Assembly: GCA_012512055.1 (NCBI GenBank)
Contig: JAAZEW010000135.1
Coordinates: 1 to 41,247, forward strand
Length of the DNA stretch: 41,247 bases
Origin: Bacillota bacterium
GTDB taxonomy: Bacteria > Bacillota_G > SHA-98 > UBA4971
Reading direction: 5' to 3'
Position 1 is the stretch's first letter; the number at the start of each line of letters is the position of its first letter. The notes beneath the pieces are model-generated. The model worked only from the letters and a program-made list of their open reading frames with translations. It was not told the DNA's origin and did not search any database. The position numbers and the translations under genes were made by a program. Below, piece after piece: positions 17,706-28,077 of this stretch.

Positions 17706-18482
17706 CTAACGTTCAATGGCAAATTGCCGGTCAACTCCATACGGTATGTATAGAACCCACCTTAAGCCTTCAAGGTTGGGATCGCCGGCAAAATCAGCCA
17801 TAAACTTCGGAAAGATAAGGAATCCCCTTTTGGAAGTCCGAGCCGCAATCGGTCCGTCAATGTCACTGTCTCTTATTGGCATCGGATAGTAATGCATTCT
17901 CCTGACTCGCGTCGTCTCAACAGTATAATATGCTTCAAGCTGCGGATAGATCGCCACTTCGCAGTCAAGCTCATTCTCTATGAGAATATCGAATTTAATC
18001 TCAGACGGTAATTCCAGCAAAGATAACACAGTTATGCGCAAGCCGTCAATTTCAACAGGCTCTTGGAATATTATCCCAGGCATGAAACTGTCTGAAGCCC
18101 AACCCCGCCCCCGTCTACCGTCATCAATGACTGCAAATTCCGATTCGTTGGATCTTGCAACTCTCACATACCTGACACCGAAGTCCCCGTCCTTGTCCCG
18201 GAACACGACTTTAACCAGCCAATAACCGGAAAACTCCGTGCTCTCACATGAGATAACCTCAACAGGGCCGTCTCGGTAGGCCCCTGAAGCCTTCATGTAT
18301 TCTACCCAAGACACTGCCGCCCCTGTGGCAAGCTGCATCCCTTGTTCATAGTCTCCTGATTCAACTGCCAGAACGTACTTCTTGGCGAGTTCCTCCACCT
18401 GGTTTACGGTTCCGGCAAAAGAAGGGTAGGAAAAACACAAGGCTAACAGCAGGACAGAGCACACAAGGAATTTCTTTCTCAA
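17706..18482 (-). CDS. secreted protein with NTF2-like and Ig-like regions
   Basis: The 258-residue protein has a clear Sec signal peptide: basic MRKKF, a hydrophobic stretch, and likely cleavage after SFA at residue 23. The next part (VEELAKKYVLAVESGDYEQGMQ) resembles NTF2/SnoaL-like domains often found in Bacillota lipoproteins and spore proteins. The second half (about 140-255) looks like a beta-sandwich similar to DUF4352-type Ig-like domains. No lipobox is present, so it should be released or wall-associated. TTG at 18482 is supported by GGAGGGAG 5 nt upstream. It follows yajC by 39 bp and may be cotranscribed with it. Function unknown. Confidence 0.7.
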   Translation of the reverse strand: MRKKFLVCSVLLLALCFSYPSFAGTVNQVEELAKKYVLAVESGDYEQGMQLATGAAVSWVEYMKASGAYRDGPVEVISCESTEFSGYWLVKVVFRDKDGDFGVRYVRVARSNESEFAVIDDGRRGRGWASDSFMPGIIFQEPVEIDGLRITVLSLLELPSEIKFDILIENELDCEVAIYPQLEAYYTVETTRVRRMHYYPMPIRDSDIDGPIAARTSKRGFLIFPKFMADFAGDPNLEGLRWVLYIPYGVDRQFAIER

Positions 18483-18521
18483 GTACTCTCCCTCCAGTAA
18501 GAGCTCGGAATCCTAAACGTG

Positions 18522-18836
18522 TCACTCGGCTAATTCAGGCTCTTTATCCTTTGTAGCCTCACCTTTGCCGAGAACCGAATTGACTGCACCGCGCACAGTC
18601 CTAATCCTTACGTTGTCAGCAATCTGGATTATTAGTGAATCGTCCTTTACCTCGACAATCTGACCGTAGATTCCGCCAATTGTAACTACCGTATTCCCCT
18701 TGCGCAAGGAATCAAGCATTTCCCGCCGTTTCTTCTGCTGAGTCTGCTGGGGTCTTATCAGGAAAAAGTAGAAGATCCCAAACATCAGCGCAAGCATTAT
18801 TAGACTCGACGTCAGCGAACCTTGTTGTGCACCCAT
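18522..18836 (-). CDS. yajC: Sec translocase accessory protein YajC
   Basis: The 104-residue protein has one N-terminal membrane helix (about 10-29) ending in FFLIRPQQ, then the YajC core GNTVVTIGGIYGQIVEV and a charged tail. YajC associates with SecDF and the YidC insertase. AGAGGTG lies 6 nt before the ATG. It follows tgt, as in most Bacillota, but secD is not next; a secreted protein and two plus-strand genes intervene. Confidence 0.95.
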   Translation of the reverse strand: MGAQQGSLTSSLIMLALMFGIFYFFLIRPQQTQQKKRREMLDSLRKGNTVVTIGGIYGQIVEVKDDSLIIQIADNVRIRTVRGAVNSVLGKGEATKDKEPELAE

Positions 18837-18877
18837 TTACTTCACCTCTTGTGGTAATTTTCCACGCCGGCTGTTAT

Positions 18878-20011
<1,134 letters not shown>

Positions 20012-20019
20012 CTATAATC

Positions 20020-21048
20020 TTAAAGCAAAAGCATGGCGTCACCGAAACTGAAAAAACGATATCGCTCCTTGACTGCAAGCTCATATGCGGCCATAATCCT
20101 CTCATAACCGCTGAATGCCGAAACCAACATGAGAAGGGTGGACTTAGGCAAGTGGAAATTAGTCACGATGGAATCCACCACCTTGAATCTGTAGCCCGGA
20201 TAGATGAATTTCGAGGTCAAGCCTGAAACAGCAAGGATTCTCCCGTCTCCGGTCATAGGAAGGCTTTCCAGTGTACGAACGGTTGTCGTTCCCACCGCTA
20301 CGATCCTTCCGCCGCGGTCTATCCCCTGATTCACTAAGTCTCTTGCTTCCTCCGTTACTTCAAAGTGCTCCGCGTGCATCTTGTGTTCTTCCACAACGTC
20401 CACTTTCACCGGCCTGAAAGTGCCCAGCCCAACATGGAGCGTAAGCCTGACAATGCTCACACCCTTTTCCGAGACCGCATTTAGCAAATCCGGAGTAAAG
20501 TGCAGGCCTGCGGTGGGCGCTGCCGCTGAACCTAAGTTTCGGGCATACACTGTCTGATATCTCTCAGCATCTTCTATGTCCTTTTCAATATATGGAGGAA
20601 GCGGCACTTCTCCGATTCTCTCTACAATACTCTCAAAACTCCCATCCGGGGAGAATCTTATTACTCTTACACCTGACTCGGTAATACCCACGACTTCCCC
20701 GCTGAGACAGGGATCAAAAACAAGCCTTGTGCCCGGACGCCCCCTTCTTCCGGGCTTCACCAAAGCTTGCCAGGTGCAGTCTGCCTGAGAGACAGGGGCG
20801 AGAAGCAACACCTCAACCTTCCCGCCTGTATCTTCCCGCGTTCCCAACAGGCGAGCCTTCATAACCCGGGTATCATTCAATACAAGGACGTCTCCTGGAT
20901 TCAAGAACTCCGGCAGGCAAGAGAATCTTCTGTGCTGTATTCCGCCGTACCGTCCGACAACCATCAGGCGTGATTCGTCTCTGTGTTCCGTAGGCTCTTG
21001 TGCAATCAATTCCTTGGGCAAGTAGTAATCAAAGTCTTTAACCAGCAC
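20020..21048 (-). CDS. queA: S-adenosylmethionine:tRNA ribosyltransferase-isomerase
   Basis: The 342-residue QueA moves the ribosyl part of S-adenosylmethionine onto preQ1 in tRNA to form epoxyqueuosine. It shows FDYYLPKELIAQEP, LVLNDTRVMKARL, GTFRPVK and the NFHLPKSTLLMLVSAF motif. The start is GTG at 21048 with AGGAAGGAG about 14 nt upstream, a loose spacing. It lies directly upstream of tgt. Confidence 0.95.
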   Translation of the reverse strand: MLVKDFDYYLPKELIAQEPTEHRDESRLMVVGRYGGIQHRRFSCLPEFLNPGDVLVLNDTRVMKARLLGTREDTGGKVEVLLLAPVSQADCTWQALVKPGRRGRPGTRLVFDPCLSGEVVGITESGVRVIRFSPDGSFESIVERIGEVPLPPYIEKDIEDAERYQTVYARNLGSAAAPTAGLHFTPDLLNAVSEKGVSIVRLTLHVGLGTFRPVKVDVVEEHKMHAEHFEVTEEARDLVNQGIDRGGRIVAVGTTTVRTLESLPMTGDGRILAVSGLTSKFIYPGYRFKVVDSIVTNFHLPKSTLLMLVSAFSGYERIMAAYELAVKERYRFFSFGDAMLLL

Positions 21049-21101
21049 CGAACTAGAGCATTCTCCTTCCTAAGGCCTCCTCGGCAGCTTCGGTCCATGA
21101 A

Positions 21102-21500
21102 TCATGCGTCCGGAAGATCCGTTTTTGTGAATGCTCCGGGTAGCAGTTCTGAAGCAACCAAGGCCAGAGTGTCGCCTTCCAGATTTGTCATGATGACTCT
21201 CATGTCAGGGTTAAACTCGCAAAGAACCTGTCTGCAAATTCCACAAGGAGCACACGGCCCCAGGGAATCGCCAATGACCGCAATTGCCACAAATTCCTTT
21301 TCACCTTCAGAGACCGCCTTCCCCACAGCGCACCTTTCCGCGCATGTTCCTGCAGGATATGACGCGTTTTCAACGTTGCAGCCTGTATACACTCTGCCGG
21401 ATCTTCCCAGGAGCGCGGCTCCCACTTTGAAACGGGAGTACGGCGCATAAGCGTGTTCCCTGGCTTCTCTGGCGTGCGTTATTAAGTCCTTATCCTCCAC
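21102..21500 (-). CDS. cdd: cytidine deaminase
   Basis: The 132-residue enzyme deaminates cytidine and deoxycytidine for pyrimidine salvage. The zinc site is formed by Cys53 in TCAERC, with catalytic Glu55, and by Cys83 and Cys86 in PCAPCGICRQ. The start is GTG at 21500, preceded by GGGGGAT. In many Bacillota cdd follows dgkA directly; here two DUF881 genes are inserted between them. Confidence 0.95.
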   Translation of the reverse strand: MEDKDLITHAREAREHAYAPYSRFKVGAALLGRSGRVYTGCNVENASYPAGTCAERCAVGKAVSEGEKEFVAIAVIGDSLGPCAPCGICRQVLCEFNPDMRVIMTNLEGDTLALVASELLPGAFTKTDLPDA

Positions 21501-21531
21501 AACTATCCCCCCTGGCTATTCCCGGTGGCCT

Positions 21532-22413
21532 TTATCGGGGCTGCTGGCCATATCCCTTAGTATACGCAGAAAGCGTAATCATTTCCGAAGTCTCAATCTC
21601 AAGTGTCTTACCGTCAGCAAGCAGTTTCTCATTCAACTCAAAGAGGCTCTCCACGAGCACATCACTATCCCCGACTGCCCTTATGACCACCGGATTAACA
21701 GCTACCGGCAAGTGATTCACCAAAAGGACCGGTCCTGCGCATCTGATGGATGATTGGGCAATTATTCGCTTGCCTCCCACCTCTACCCCTTTGGCCCCGC
21801 TCCAAAAAAGCAGGTTCACAATATCCCGTACATCTTTATCGTGGATTATTTCGCGGCTGCGGAATCCGTCCTCCGCGTCAAAAGCGTGAACAACAACTCC
21901 CGGCCCTGAGAGCTCGGCAAATCCCGCTACCTGGCTGAGCTTCTCCAGCTCTTCACGAAGCACCCGTACTTCTTCTTGGAGTTGTTGGACCTGCTCTTTT
22001 ATTTGTGAGCTCTCGCCCATCCTGTTCTTTGAACCTGCGGAATCTTCATGGGCAAATGCTATCACCTCTTGAGCCTCTCGCGCTTCCACTGACAATGCGC
22101 GAGCTACCTCAGCAGGACTGGCAGCCAAGCCAAGAGCAATATCGAGCCTGGAAAGCACGTTTTGAACTTCAGGGAGATGAAGCGCTCCGACTTGCTTTGC
22201 AAAATTCTCCAATTGAACCGCTACGCCGAACCCTCCTCTTTGCGCCATTCCAAATTCATCCAGTTCGCCGGGAAAATGGAAGAATGACAGTGTTCTCGCT
22301 ACCATAAGCATGTCAAGTAAAAGAAGAATTGCCGCGCAAATGAACATTGGTCTCAACAAGGAGCTTAGGAAGGGTTCCTTCACAAGAACCTTGTCGCCGT
22401 CCCCGCCCTTCAT
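21532..22413 (-). CDS. DUF881 membrane-anchored protein (second copy)
   Basis: The 293-residue protein has one N-terminal membrane helix (about 22-42), an FPGE motif just after it, a coiled coil (EQVQQLQEEVRVLREELEKL) and a DUF881 domain (GPGVVVHAFDAEDG, DVRDIVNLLFWSGAKGVEVGG, CAGPVLLVN). DUF881 proteins (YlxW/YlxX type) usually lie in division gene clusters and have no firm function. The start ATG at 22413 overlaps the upstream stop as TAATG, with GGAGGG 9 nt before. It is a paralogue of the preceding gene, sharing the FPGE motif and an LSAY ending, so tandem duplication is likely. Confidence 0.82.
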   Translation of the reverse strand: MKGGDGDKVLVKEPFLSSLLRPMFICAAILLLLDMLMVARTLSFFHFPGELDEFGMAQRGGFGVAVQLENFAKQVGALHLPEVQNVLSRLDIALGLAASPAEVARALSVEAREAQEVIAFAHEDSAGSKNRMGESSQIKEQVQQLQEEVRVLREELEKLSQVAGFAELSGPGVVVHAFDAEDGFRSREIIHDKDVRDIVNLLFWSGAKGVEVGGKRIIAQSSIRCAGPVLLVNHLPVAVNPVVIRAVGDSDVLVESLFELNEKLLADGKTLEIETSEMITLSAYTKGYGQQPR

Positions 22414-23459
22414 TACCACAAGCCCTCCCTCCGGTAGGCAGAGAGTACCAGGACATCTTTCTTCTCAACTTCCACTTGTATACCCCACGGCCTCAGGCTG
22501 TTTATGATTAGCTCGAGACTGCTTTCAAGCAACACCGGATCGCCCACTGCCTTGATCACTACAGGATTTACAGGGATTGGTTGTTGATCAACAAGGAGAA
22601 GAGGGCCTGCACTTCTTACGGAAGATGTGGCAATAAGACGTTGGCCTCCTACTTCGACGCCCATTGCGCCTGCAGCGAACAACTCATTGACCATGTCCCT
22701 GATATCTCTCTCTTGCACAACCTCTTCGCGCAAGTACCCCCCGCCGCGGGCATCATATACAGAGACGGTTATCCCATGTCCCTCAAGTTGGCTGTATCCT
22801 GCCGTTTTCCGCAGGTTCTCGAGAGTCGCGCGAAGCGACACTACTTCGCTTTGGAGCACTCGCATGGCGTCTTGCACTGTACGGGGTGTCACCAGTTGAG
22901 CTTTTCCATCCATAACCTCAATGTCCACAGGCTGAGACAGCTTTGTGATGCCGGGATCATTTCTTAGCCTGGAAATCGTTGCCTCCGATAGGGCAATGCC
23001 AACTGAGTCTATACACACGAGGCCGTCCTGACCAAGGGACACGTTAATGCCGGCCTTGTCCTCAACCTCTTTCAGCCCGGGATCCTGATTCACAACCCAG
23101 AGCACAAACTCCCTGCGTTGGTTTTCCTCTTCACGGGCGATCACATCCTGTACTGCCCTTCCATATGCCCAAATTACTTGCGCAATCTCCTCGCCGCTTG
23201 CACCCTGCTCTACCTCAAACTTGAATTTCGCAAGCGCATCTCTGACTGCGGAATTCCTGGAAAGGCCTGCGTCGGCAATGGTCTTCTCGTAATAAGCCGC
23301 GAGAACCCTGGCGCCCCCCCGAACTACCTCGGTATCTGTAATCTCCCCGGGAAACTTCAGGAGTTCCAAGGATCTGGCAAGTATGAGCACATTTCCTACC
23401 ATTACTATGACAAGAAATGCTATAAGTGCTTTGAGACCGGCTGGGACAGACTCTCTCAT
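22413..23459 (-). CDS. DUF881 membrane-anchored protein (first copy)
   Basis: The 348-residue protein has a membrane helix (about 9-28), then KFPGEITD, an extra middle region of roughly 100 residues (about 115-205) that the second copy lacks, a short coiled coil and a DUF881 domain (GHGITVSVYDARGGG, DIRDMVNELFAAGAMGVEVGG, SAGPLLLVD). The start ATG at 23459 has GAGGAGG 8 nt upstream. It overlaps the second copy by one base. Because it is anchored with its bulk outside, a cell-envelope role is likely. The location beside dgkA and cdd, not ftsQ/ftsZ, is unusual. Confidence 0.82.
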   Translation of the reverse strand: MRESVPAGLKALIAFLVIVMVGNVLILARSLELLKFPGEITDTEVVRGGARVLAAYYEKTIADAGLSRNSAVRDALAKFKFEVEQGASGEEIAQVIWAYGRAVQDVIAREEENQRREFVLWVVNQDPGLKEVEDKAGINVSLGQDGLVCIDSVGIALSEATISRLRNDPGITKLSQPVDIEVMDGKAQLVTPRTVQDAMRVLQSEVVSLRATLENLRKTAGYSQLEGHGITVSVYDARGGGYLREEVVQERDIRDMVNELFAAGAMGVEVGGQRLIATSSVRSAGPLLLVDQQPIPVNPVVIKAVGDPVLLESSLELIINSLRPWGIQVEVEKKDVLVLSAYRREGLW

Positions 23460-23508
23460 ACTCAAAGCCTCCTCAATTCCACCACGCTACAGCTAAACCT
23501 CGATCCAA

Positions 23509-23889
23509 TTATACGTAAAAAAACCATTTAATTCCCGAAATAATTCGTGGCCCAAGCACAAGAATTCCTACGATAACAGCGGACACTGCACTTATTAATA
23601 CAGCACCTGCTGCTATATCCTTTACCCTTCTTATTCTTGGCTCCACGTCCGCACACACTATGTCACAGAGAATCTCAAGAGCGGTGTTTGTCAGCTCACA
23701 GACGAGAACGATGGCTATCGTTAAGGTCAAGCACGCAAGCTCCAACTTAGTGACTCCAAATAAGGCAGCAACCAGAAGCGTTAACACCGCTGCAACGAAA
23801 TGGAGTACCATATTCCTTTCAGTCCTGAGAACGAAAACGACTCCTTGAAAAGCACACCGAAAGCTCTCACCCAAAGAACGTGTTTTCAC
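23509..23889 (-). CDS. dgkA: undecaprenol/diacylglycerol kinase
   Basis: The 126-residue integral membrane kinase has the family's conserved pieces: ERNMVLH at 24-30, ELTNTALE at 65-72, with a likely catalytic Glu, and KDIAAGAVL at 90-98, plus three membrane helices. Gram-positive members phosphorylate undecaprenol to recycle the lipid carrier for cell wall synthesis. GTG at 23889 is preferred, with GGGGGAG 6 nt upstream; the TTG just before is too close to it. It follows ybeY as is normal. Confidence 0.94.
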   Translation of the reverse strand: MKTRSLGESFRCAFQGVVFVLRTERNMVLHFVAAVLTLLVAALFGVTKLELACLTLTIAIVLVCELTNTALEILCDIVCADVEPRIRRVKDIAAGAVLISAVSAVIVGILVLGPRIISGIKWFFYV

Positions 23890-23951
23890 CAATGGCTCCC
23901 CCAGTCACGCCCTAAAAACATCCTGGAGCCGCCGGGCTCGAGGCGGCGCAG

Positions 23952-24395
23952 TCAGATTAGTTCAGCAAGCACCTGGGCTTCCAGCCCTTCCATGACCTCA
24001 GCATCCTCATCACTCTCATGGTCATAACCCAACAAATGCAAAAGCCCATGCACGACAAGGAGCGCCAAGTAATTGAGAAATTCCCCTGAATCCTGAGTCT
24101 CTCTCTCTACAGTCTCCAAGGAAATCACGATATCTCCCAGAGGAACAGGTTCATCCCCCGGGATACCGGGGTCATCCATAGGAAATGAGAGAACGTCAGT
24201 AGGACCGTCAAGTCCTCTGTACTCTCGATTCAATGCCGCAATATGACTGTCATCCACAAAGACTATGCTTACCTCAACTTCACTCGGATGCACGTTCTCA
24301 TGTTTGAGGCACTTAATCGCCGCCCTTCTCGCGATATCGGACGCCTCGGATGTAACCTCCACAGTGTCCTGGATGTCTGAAATTTCCACAGGCAA
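23952..24395 (-). CDS. ybeY: endoribonuclease YbeY
   Basis: The 147-residue metalloprotein has the zinc motif [11 protein letters not shown] with His116, His120 and His126, preceded by TDVLSFP. YbeY takes part in 16S rRNA 3'-end maturation and ribosome quality control. TTG at 24395 has GGGGGG 8 nt upstream; GTG at 24389 is the alternative. It sits between pgpH and dgkA, the standard order. Confidence 0.95.
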   Translation of the reverse strand: MPVEISDIQDTVEVTSEASDIARRAAIKCLKHENVHPSEVEVSIVFVDDSHIAALNREYRGLDGPTDVLSFPMDDPGIPGDEPVPLGDIVISLETVERETQDSGEFLNYLALLVVHGLLHLLGYDHESDEDAEVMEGLEAQVLAELI

Positions 24396-24424
24396 CTTGC
24401 GTACCCCCCATAGGCAAAAGCTGC

Positions 24425-26608
24425 TTAACTGCCGTGAACCTTCTTAGCATCGATATCCTTCTGGGGAATATCAGGATATTCGATTCTGGGATGATATATC
24501 CCGCTAAGCACCCGCACAAAAGCGTTAGCTACCCCGTCAAGATCTTTAAGGGTGAGGTCACATTCATCGAATTGACCGTCTGCAAGCCGTTCCTTGGCTA
24601 TCTTCCTGACAAGCCCTTCGATACGGCCCGGAGTAGGCTTGGACAAGGATCTGACAGCAGCTTCGACAGAGTCAGCCAGCATGACTATGGCTGACTCTTT
24701 AGTCTGTGGCTTCGGCCCCACATATCGGAAATCTTTCTCGTCAACGACTTCTTCCTTTGCATTCTCACTGGCCTTGTGATAAAAGTATGGCACCAAAGTG
24801 GTTCCATGATGCTCTCTCATGATACTGATGACTGACCCCGGCAGCCCACTTCGGGATGCCATATCAACCCCGTCCTTAATATGGGAAGTTATGATCAGTG
24901 TGCTCAGAGTCGGAGCCAACTTGTCATGGGGGTTATCCTGCATCAATTGATTCTCAACAAAGAAGTAAGGCCTCTTTGTCTTCCCCACATCATGATAATA
25001 CGCCGCAACCCGAACCAGCAGGGAGTCAGCGCCAATAGCGTCGGCAGCCGCCTCTGCCAGATTACCCACGATAATGCTGTGGTGATAAGTGCCGGGCGCT
25101 TCCATGAGGAGTCTTCGCAGTAGCGGCTGATTAGGGTTTGACAGTTCCAAAAGCTTAATAGGCGTGGTAACCTTGAATATGTTCTCGAAGAACGGCAAGA
25201 AGCCTATGGTAATTACCGTAGAAAGGACGCCGTTTAGAACACCCATATACCACATACGCGAGATCTGGTAATTCCCTGTAAGCGGACCTGCAACAGCAAT
25301 AACACAGGCTGTGGCTGCCCCCACAACCGCACCTGCCCGCATCAGGTCAGACCGTTCTGATATTCTCGTTACTGCAAACGCTCCGGCAACACCGGACAGC
25401 ATTGCTATGACAGCGGCAGCGAGAGAACCACCGCTGATTATCCCTGTAAGGACTCCGAATACTACCCCGGCAAGCAGCGAAAGCTGCGAATCAACAAGAA
25501 TGGCAATGAGCATCGTCCCCAGGCTGGCAGGGACAAGAAAACCTGCCCCCTCCCATGGTATGGACGAAATCACTGCTATAAGAAACACAGTGAGAACCGT
25601 TACCGTACCCAGAATCAGGAGAGTCTTGGTTTGGGTGAAAATGTCCCTTCGATAGAGATACAAATAGACACCCATACCGGATAGGAGAACAACTATCATC
25701 ACCATTATGCACGCTAAAGTCACGGCATCAAATGCCGGAGACAGTAACCCCAGATCATGTAGAATATCTATATGATCCGGAGTAGCAATCTCGCCCCGCC
25801 GTATGATGGTCTGCCCTTTCAGGATCATAACAGGTTTGACCTGTTTTTCAGCCGATTCACGAGCCTGCTCCACTTTACCCGGATTAAGCACAAGATTAGG
25901 GCTTATCTGTTCTTGGACTATCTCAAGCATCGCTGCTTTGGTTTCCAGAGAAGCATGTTGAGCCCGGACAATGTCCCCCGCTTCCTTTTCCGCAGCATCC
26001 AGCGTTTCTTTGCTGATTCGCTTCTCCCTCATGATCCAACCTGCAGCTTGCTTAGCGCCGATTCTCGCTGCGTTGAATTCGTCGTTGGAAAGCCCAAGCA
26101 GCGTATGGACTGTCTTTTCAGAAAGCCTGGTTCCAGAGTCACTTTCGATCTTCTTGACTATCTCAGGAATGAGGGATTTGACCTGCTCGTCAATATTGCT
26201 TGCGGATTCTTGTGTCCGGGTTTCCACTGCCTCGCGTTGCTTGTTAATGATGTCAAAAATAAGGTCCACGCGATCCTCAGCCGAGATACTGGCTGCAAGA
26301 CTGATATCATAGTTTGCCGGAGAAAGATTGGCTTCCTTGATTGCTTCCCGCCCTGCTTCTTCCTTCAGCCTCTCGGTAGAAGGCCTATCTACAATATCCC
26401 GCTGAGCTTCAATATCATACCTGCTGGGTTGGCCTACTTCCATTTCAATCCTACCCGGAATGAGTACAGTAACGAGTATCGTGGTTAGTATTAGAACTGT
26501 TCCGCCTACTATTAGCCACCGCTGAAGCACAGAGTCCAGCGAGAATCTTCTTTTTTCCATCAGAGAAGCGGGTTTTGGTAAGCCCCCTTTCTGAACAGGA
26601 ACAGGCAC
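24425..26608 (-). CDS. pgpH: 7TM-HD cyclic-di-AMP phosphodiesterase PgpH (YqfF)
   Basis: The 727-residue membrane receptor has an N-terminal helix, a large external 7TMR-HDED domain rich in E, K and Q (about 60-275), seven membrane segments (about 290-470) and a cytoplasmic HD hydrolase with [18 protein letters not shown] and further His residues (about 505-620). Members degrade c-di-AMP. GTG at 26608 has AGGAGGG 7 nt upstream, better than TTG at 26614, which abuts that site. It normally follows phoH; here only a phoH remnant precedes it. Confidence 0.94.
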   Translation of the reverse strand: MPVPVQKGGLPKPASLMEKRRFSLDSVLQRWLIVGGTVLILTTILVTVLIPGRIEMEVGQPSRYDIEAQRDIVDRPSTERLKEEAGREAIKEANLSPANYDISLAASISAEDRVDLIFDIINKQREAVETRTQESASNIDEQVKSLIPEIVKKIESDSGTRLSEKTVHTLLGLSNDEFNAARIGAKQAAGWIMREKRISKETLDAAEKEAGDIVRAQHASLETKAAMLEIVQEQISPNLVLNPGKVEQARESAEKQVKPVMILKGQTIIRRGEIATPDHIDILHDLGLLSPAFDAVTLACIMVMIVVLLSGMGVYLYLYRRDIFTQTKTLLILGTVTVLTVFLIAVISSIPWEGAGFLVPASLGTMLIAILVDSQLSLLAGVVFGVLTGIISGGSLAAAVIAMLSGVAGAFAVTRISERSDLMRAGAVVGAATACVIAVAGPLTGNYQISRMWYMGVLNGVLSTVITIGFLPFFENIFKVTTPIKLLELSNPNQPLLRRLLMEAPGTYHHSIIVGNLAEAAADAIGADSLLVRVAAYYHDVGKTKRPYFFVENQLMQDNPHDKLAPTLSTLIITSHIKDGVDMASRSGLPGSVISIMREHHGTTLVPYFYHKASENAKEEVVDEKDFRYVGPKPQTKESAIVMLADSVEAAVRSLSKPTPGRIEGLVRKIAKERLADGQFDECDLTLKDLDGVANAFVRVLSGIYHPRIEYPDIPQKDIDAKKVHGS

Positions 26609-26620
26609 AGACAATCCCTC

Positions 26621-26853
26621 CTACGCTCCCACTTTTTCGTCTGACGCTAATCTCTCACCATCATATTGCTGATAGGCCCTTATTGTTTTCTGAACAATCT
26701 CATGCCTCACTACGTCTTTATCAGCAAGACAGATGAACTCTATGTCCCCCATTATCGTTGCCGAGCTTGTCCTACTGCCTTCCTTGGCAAGTTCAATACA
26801 GTAACGTCCCCTGTGGTTAACCTGCGGCCTTCTCTCGCAACATCGAGGCTACC
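26621..26853 (-). pseudogene. phoH: phoH remnant, N-terminal two-thirds lost and frameshifted
   Basis: Between yqfD and pgpH, exactly where phoH normally lies, the minus strand encodes only the tail of a PhoH ATPase in two frames. One frame reads RRLTTGDVTVLNLPRKAVGQARQR, then a stop, which corresponds to the PhoH segment TGDxTQxDLPxGKxSGL. A second frame, taking over near 26755, reads GDIEFICLADKDVVRHEIV, then QKTIRAYQQYD, the PhoH C-terminus (DVVRHPLVQ.II.AYE). The nucleotide-binding part (GPAGTGKT) is absent. The only ATG with a plausible ribosome site (MLREKAAG) stops after eight codons. This looks like an internal deletion followed by decay. Confidence 0.8.
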
Positions 26854-28065
26854 TTAATGTTCAACTTCGCGGTCCTCGCTCCTTTCCCGCGCTATGTCCT
26901 CAAGTGTCTCTATTGTCAGAGTATACACCCATTTCCTCTCTTTAGAGTATTTGAGTTCTTCTCTTTCGTCAAGAATCTTCGCCCCTCCGGGAATCTTCGC
27001 TTTCACATTCGCGAAAGCTTCTTCTTTCAAGCTCTCCAGGACTTCCTCCTTGTCCGCAATCTCAACGAACTTCTCCGTCTCTCGATAGGTTGTGGCGGAA
27101 AGCCGTAGCAAAGGTTTGGCCCCTCCGGAGAATGAGACTTCCCATACTGACTTATCTTCAGCATATGTTTGAAAAGGGGCGCTTTTCGGGCCTATACGTA
27201 GCTCATAAGGGCCGAAAGACAGCGAGCCCGCTTTCTCCACCCTGCCGGTCTCGGTTTCGAATTCCTTAACCAACTCGAGAACACCCTCATATGTGCGCCA
27301 GACTCTTCCCATTACGACTCCTTTGGCGTTAATAACACGGCGCTTGCCTCTGTCTCGCTCTTCATAGCCGTAAGGTGAGACAATGACACCGGTTACCAGC
27401 ATTTGGCCTTTGGCGACTGTGTCTCCTTCACTTACGAGGGGTTCACCTGCAAGCACAATTATGTTGGTGACAAGAGCGTCTTCTGCCGCTACAAGGTGCG
27501 TTATCCCTGACTTCGCCAGAGGCAAGGCCTTCTCAGCAACCTCAATATTGACAGTTGTCCCTTTCAAGTGTACTCCTACCCAGGACAGATTCGGGAACTC
27601 GGCCAAGATTGCCCTGGCGAGGGAGGTAGAATCAACCTCACGCCTTGGGACACCGGCCTTGACCCCTTGGTTCGCTGCGAATTCCAGGATTGTGCCAGGA
27701 TTCATTCGGTCGCAGCCGGTCACGTCCACAAACCACACGAAAGACGACATCAGATATAGAATAACGAAAAACAGAATCGCTCCAATAGCAAAGCCTTTCC
27801 TCCTCGAAAGCTTCATCATAAGGAAAGGAAGGCCTATCTTTCGCTCTATTCTACCTGTGCAATCCGTCCTCTTCAGCGTCTTGCCGACTTCAGGCAGATC
27901 CCGCAAATAGACATGGCAGAGAATTGACCGCTCGTCTATCCGCTTGAGATTCCACAACTCCACCCCGCTCGCGTAGGCTTCGTTTATGAAATCCTCAACC
28001 GCCCTTCCGACCACCCTGATTATAACATACCCCTTCAGGTGAGACCACAGACTTCGAAGGGTCAA
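26854..28065 (-). CDS. yqfD: sporulation protein YqfD
   Basis: The 403-residue protein matches the YqfD/SpoIV family: N-terminal WSHLKGYVIIRV..G, one membrane helix after LSRRKGFAIGAILF (about 85-110), then an external beta-rich part including LPWVG-like LSWVGVHLKGTTVNIEV and GEPLVSEGDTV.KGQ.LVTG. In Bacillus subtilis yqfD is in the sigma-E regulon and is required for proper sporulation. TTG at 28065 has GGAGGGGG about 6 nt upstream. It follows yqfC by 12 bp. Confidence 0.92.
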   Translation of the reverse strand: MTLRSLWSHLKGYVIIRVVGRAVEDFINEAYASGVELWNLKRIDERSILCHVYLRDLPEVGKTLKRTDCTGRIERKIGLPFLMMKLSRRKGFAIGAILFFVILYLMSSFVWFVDVTGCDRMNPGTILEFAANQGVKAGVPRREVDSTSLARAILAEFPNLSWVGVHLKGTTVNIEVAEKALPLAKSGITHLVAAEDALVTNIIVLAGEPLVSEGDTVAKGQMLVTGVIVSPYGYEERDRGKRRVINAKGVVMGRVWRTYEGVLELVKEFETETGRVEKAGSLSFGPYELRIGPKSAPFQTYAEDKSVWEVSFSGGAKPLLRLSATTYRETEKFVEIADKEEVLESLKEEAFANVKAKIPGGAKILDEREELKYSKERKWVYTLTIETLEDIARERSEDREVEH

Positions 28066-28077
28066 GGCTACCCCCTC

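Noticed and set aside
23508..23513. A perfect TATAAT on the minus strand before the DUF881 pair
   Set aside because: The -35 position (GGGAAT) is very poor and the box overlaps the end of dgkA; it could be chance in an AT-rich tail.
23914..23947. GC-rich hairpin followed by TTTTT as a terminator after ybeY
   Set aside because: The T-run lies about nine bases beyond the stem, too far for a normal intrinsic terminator.
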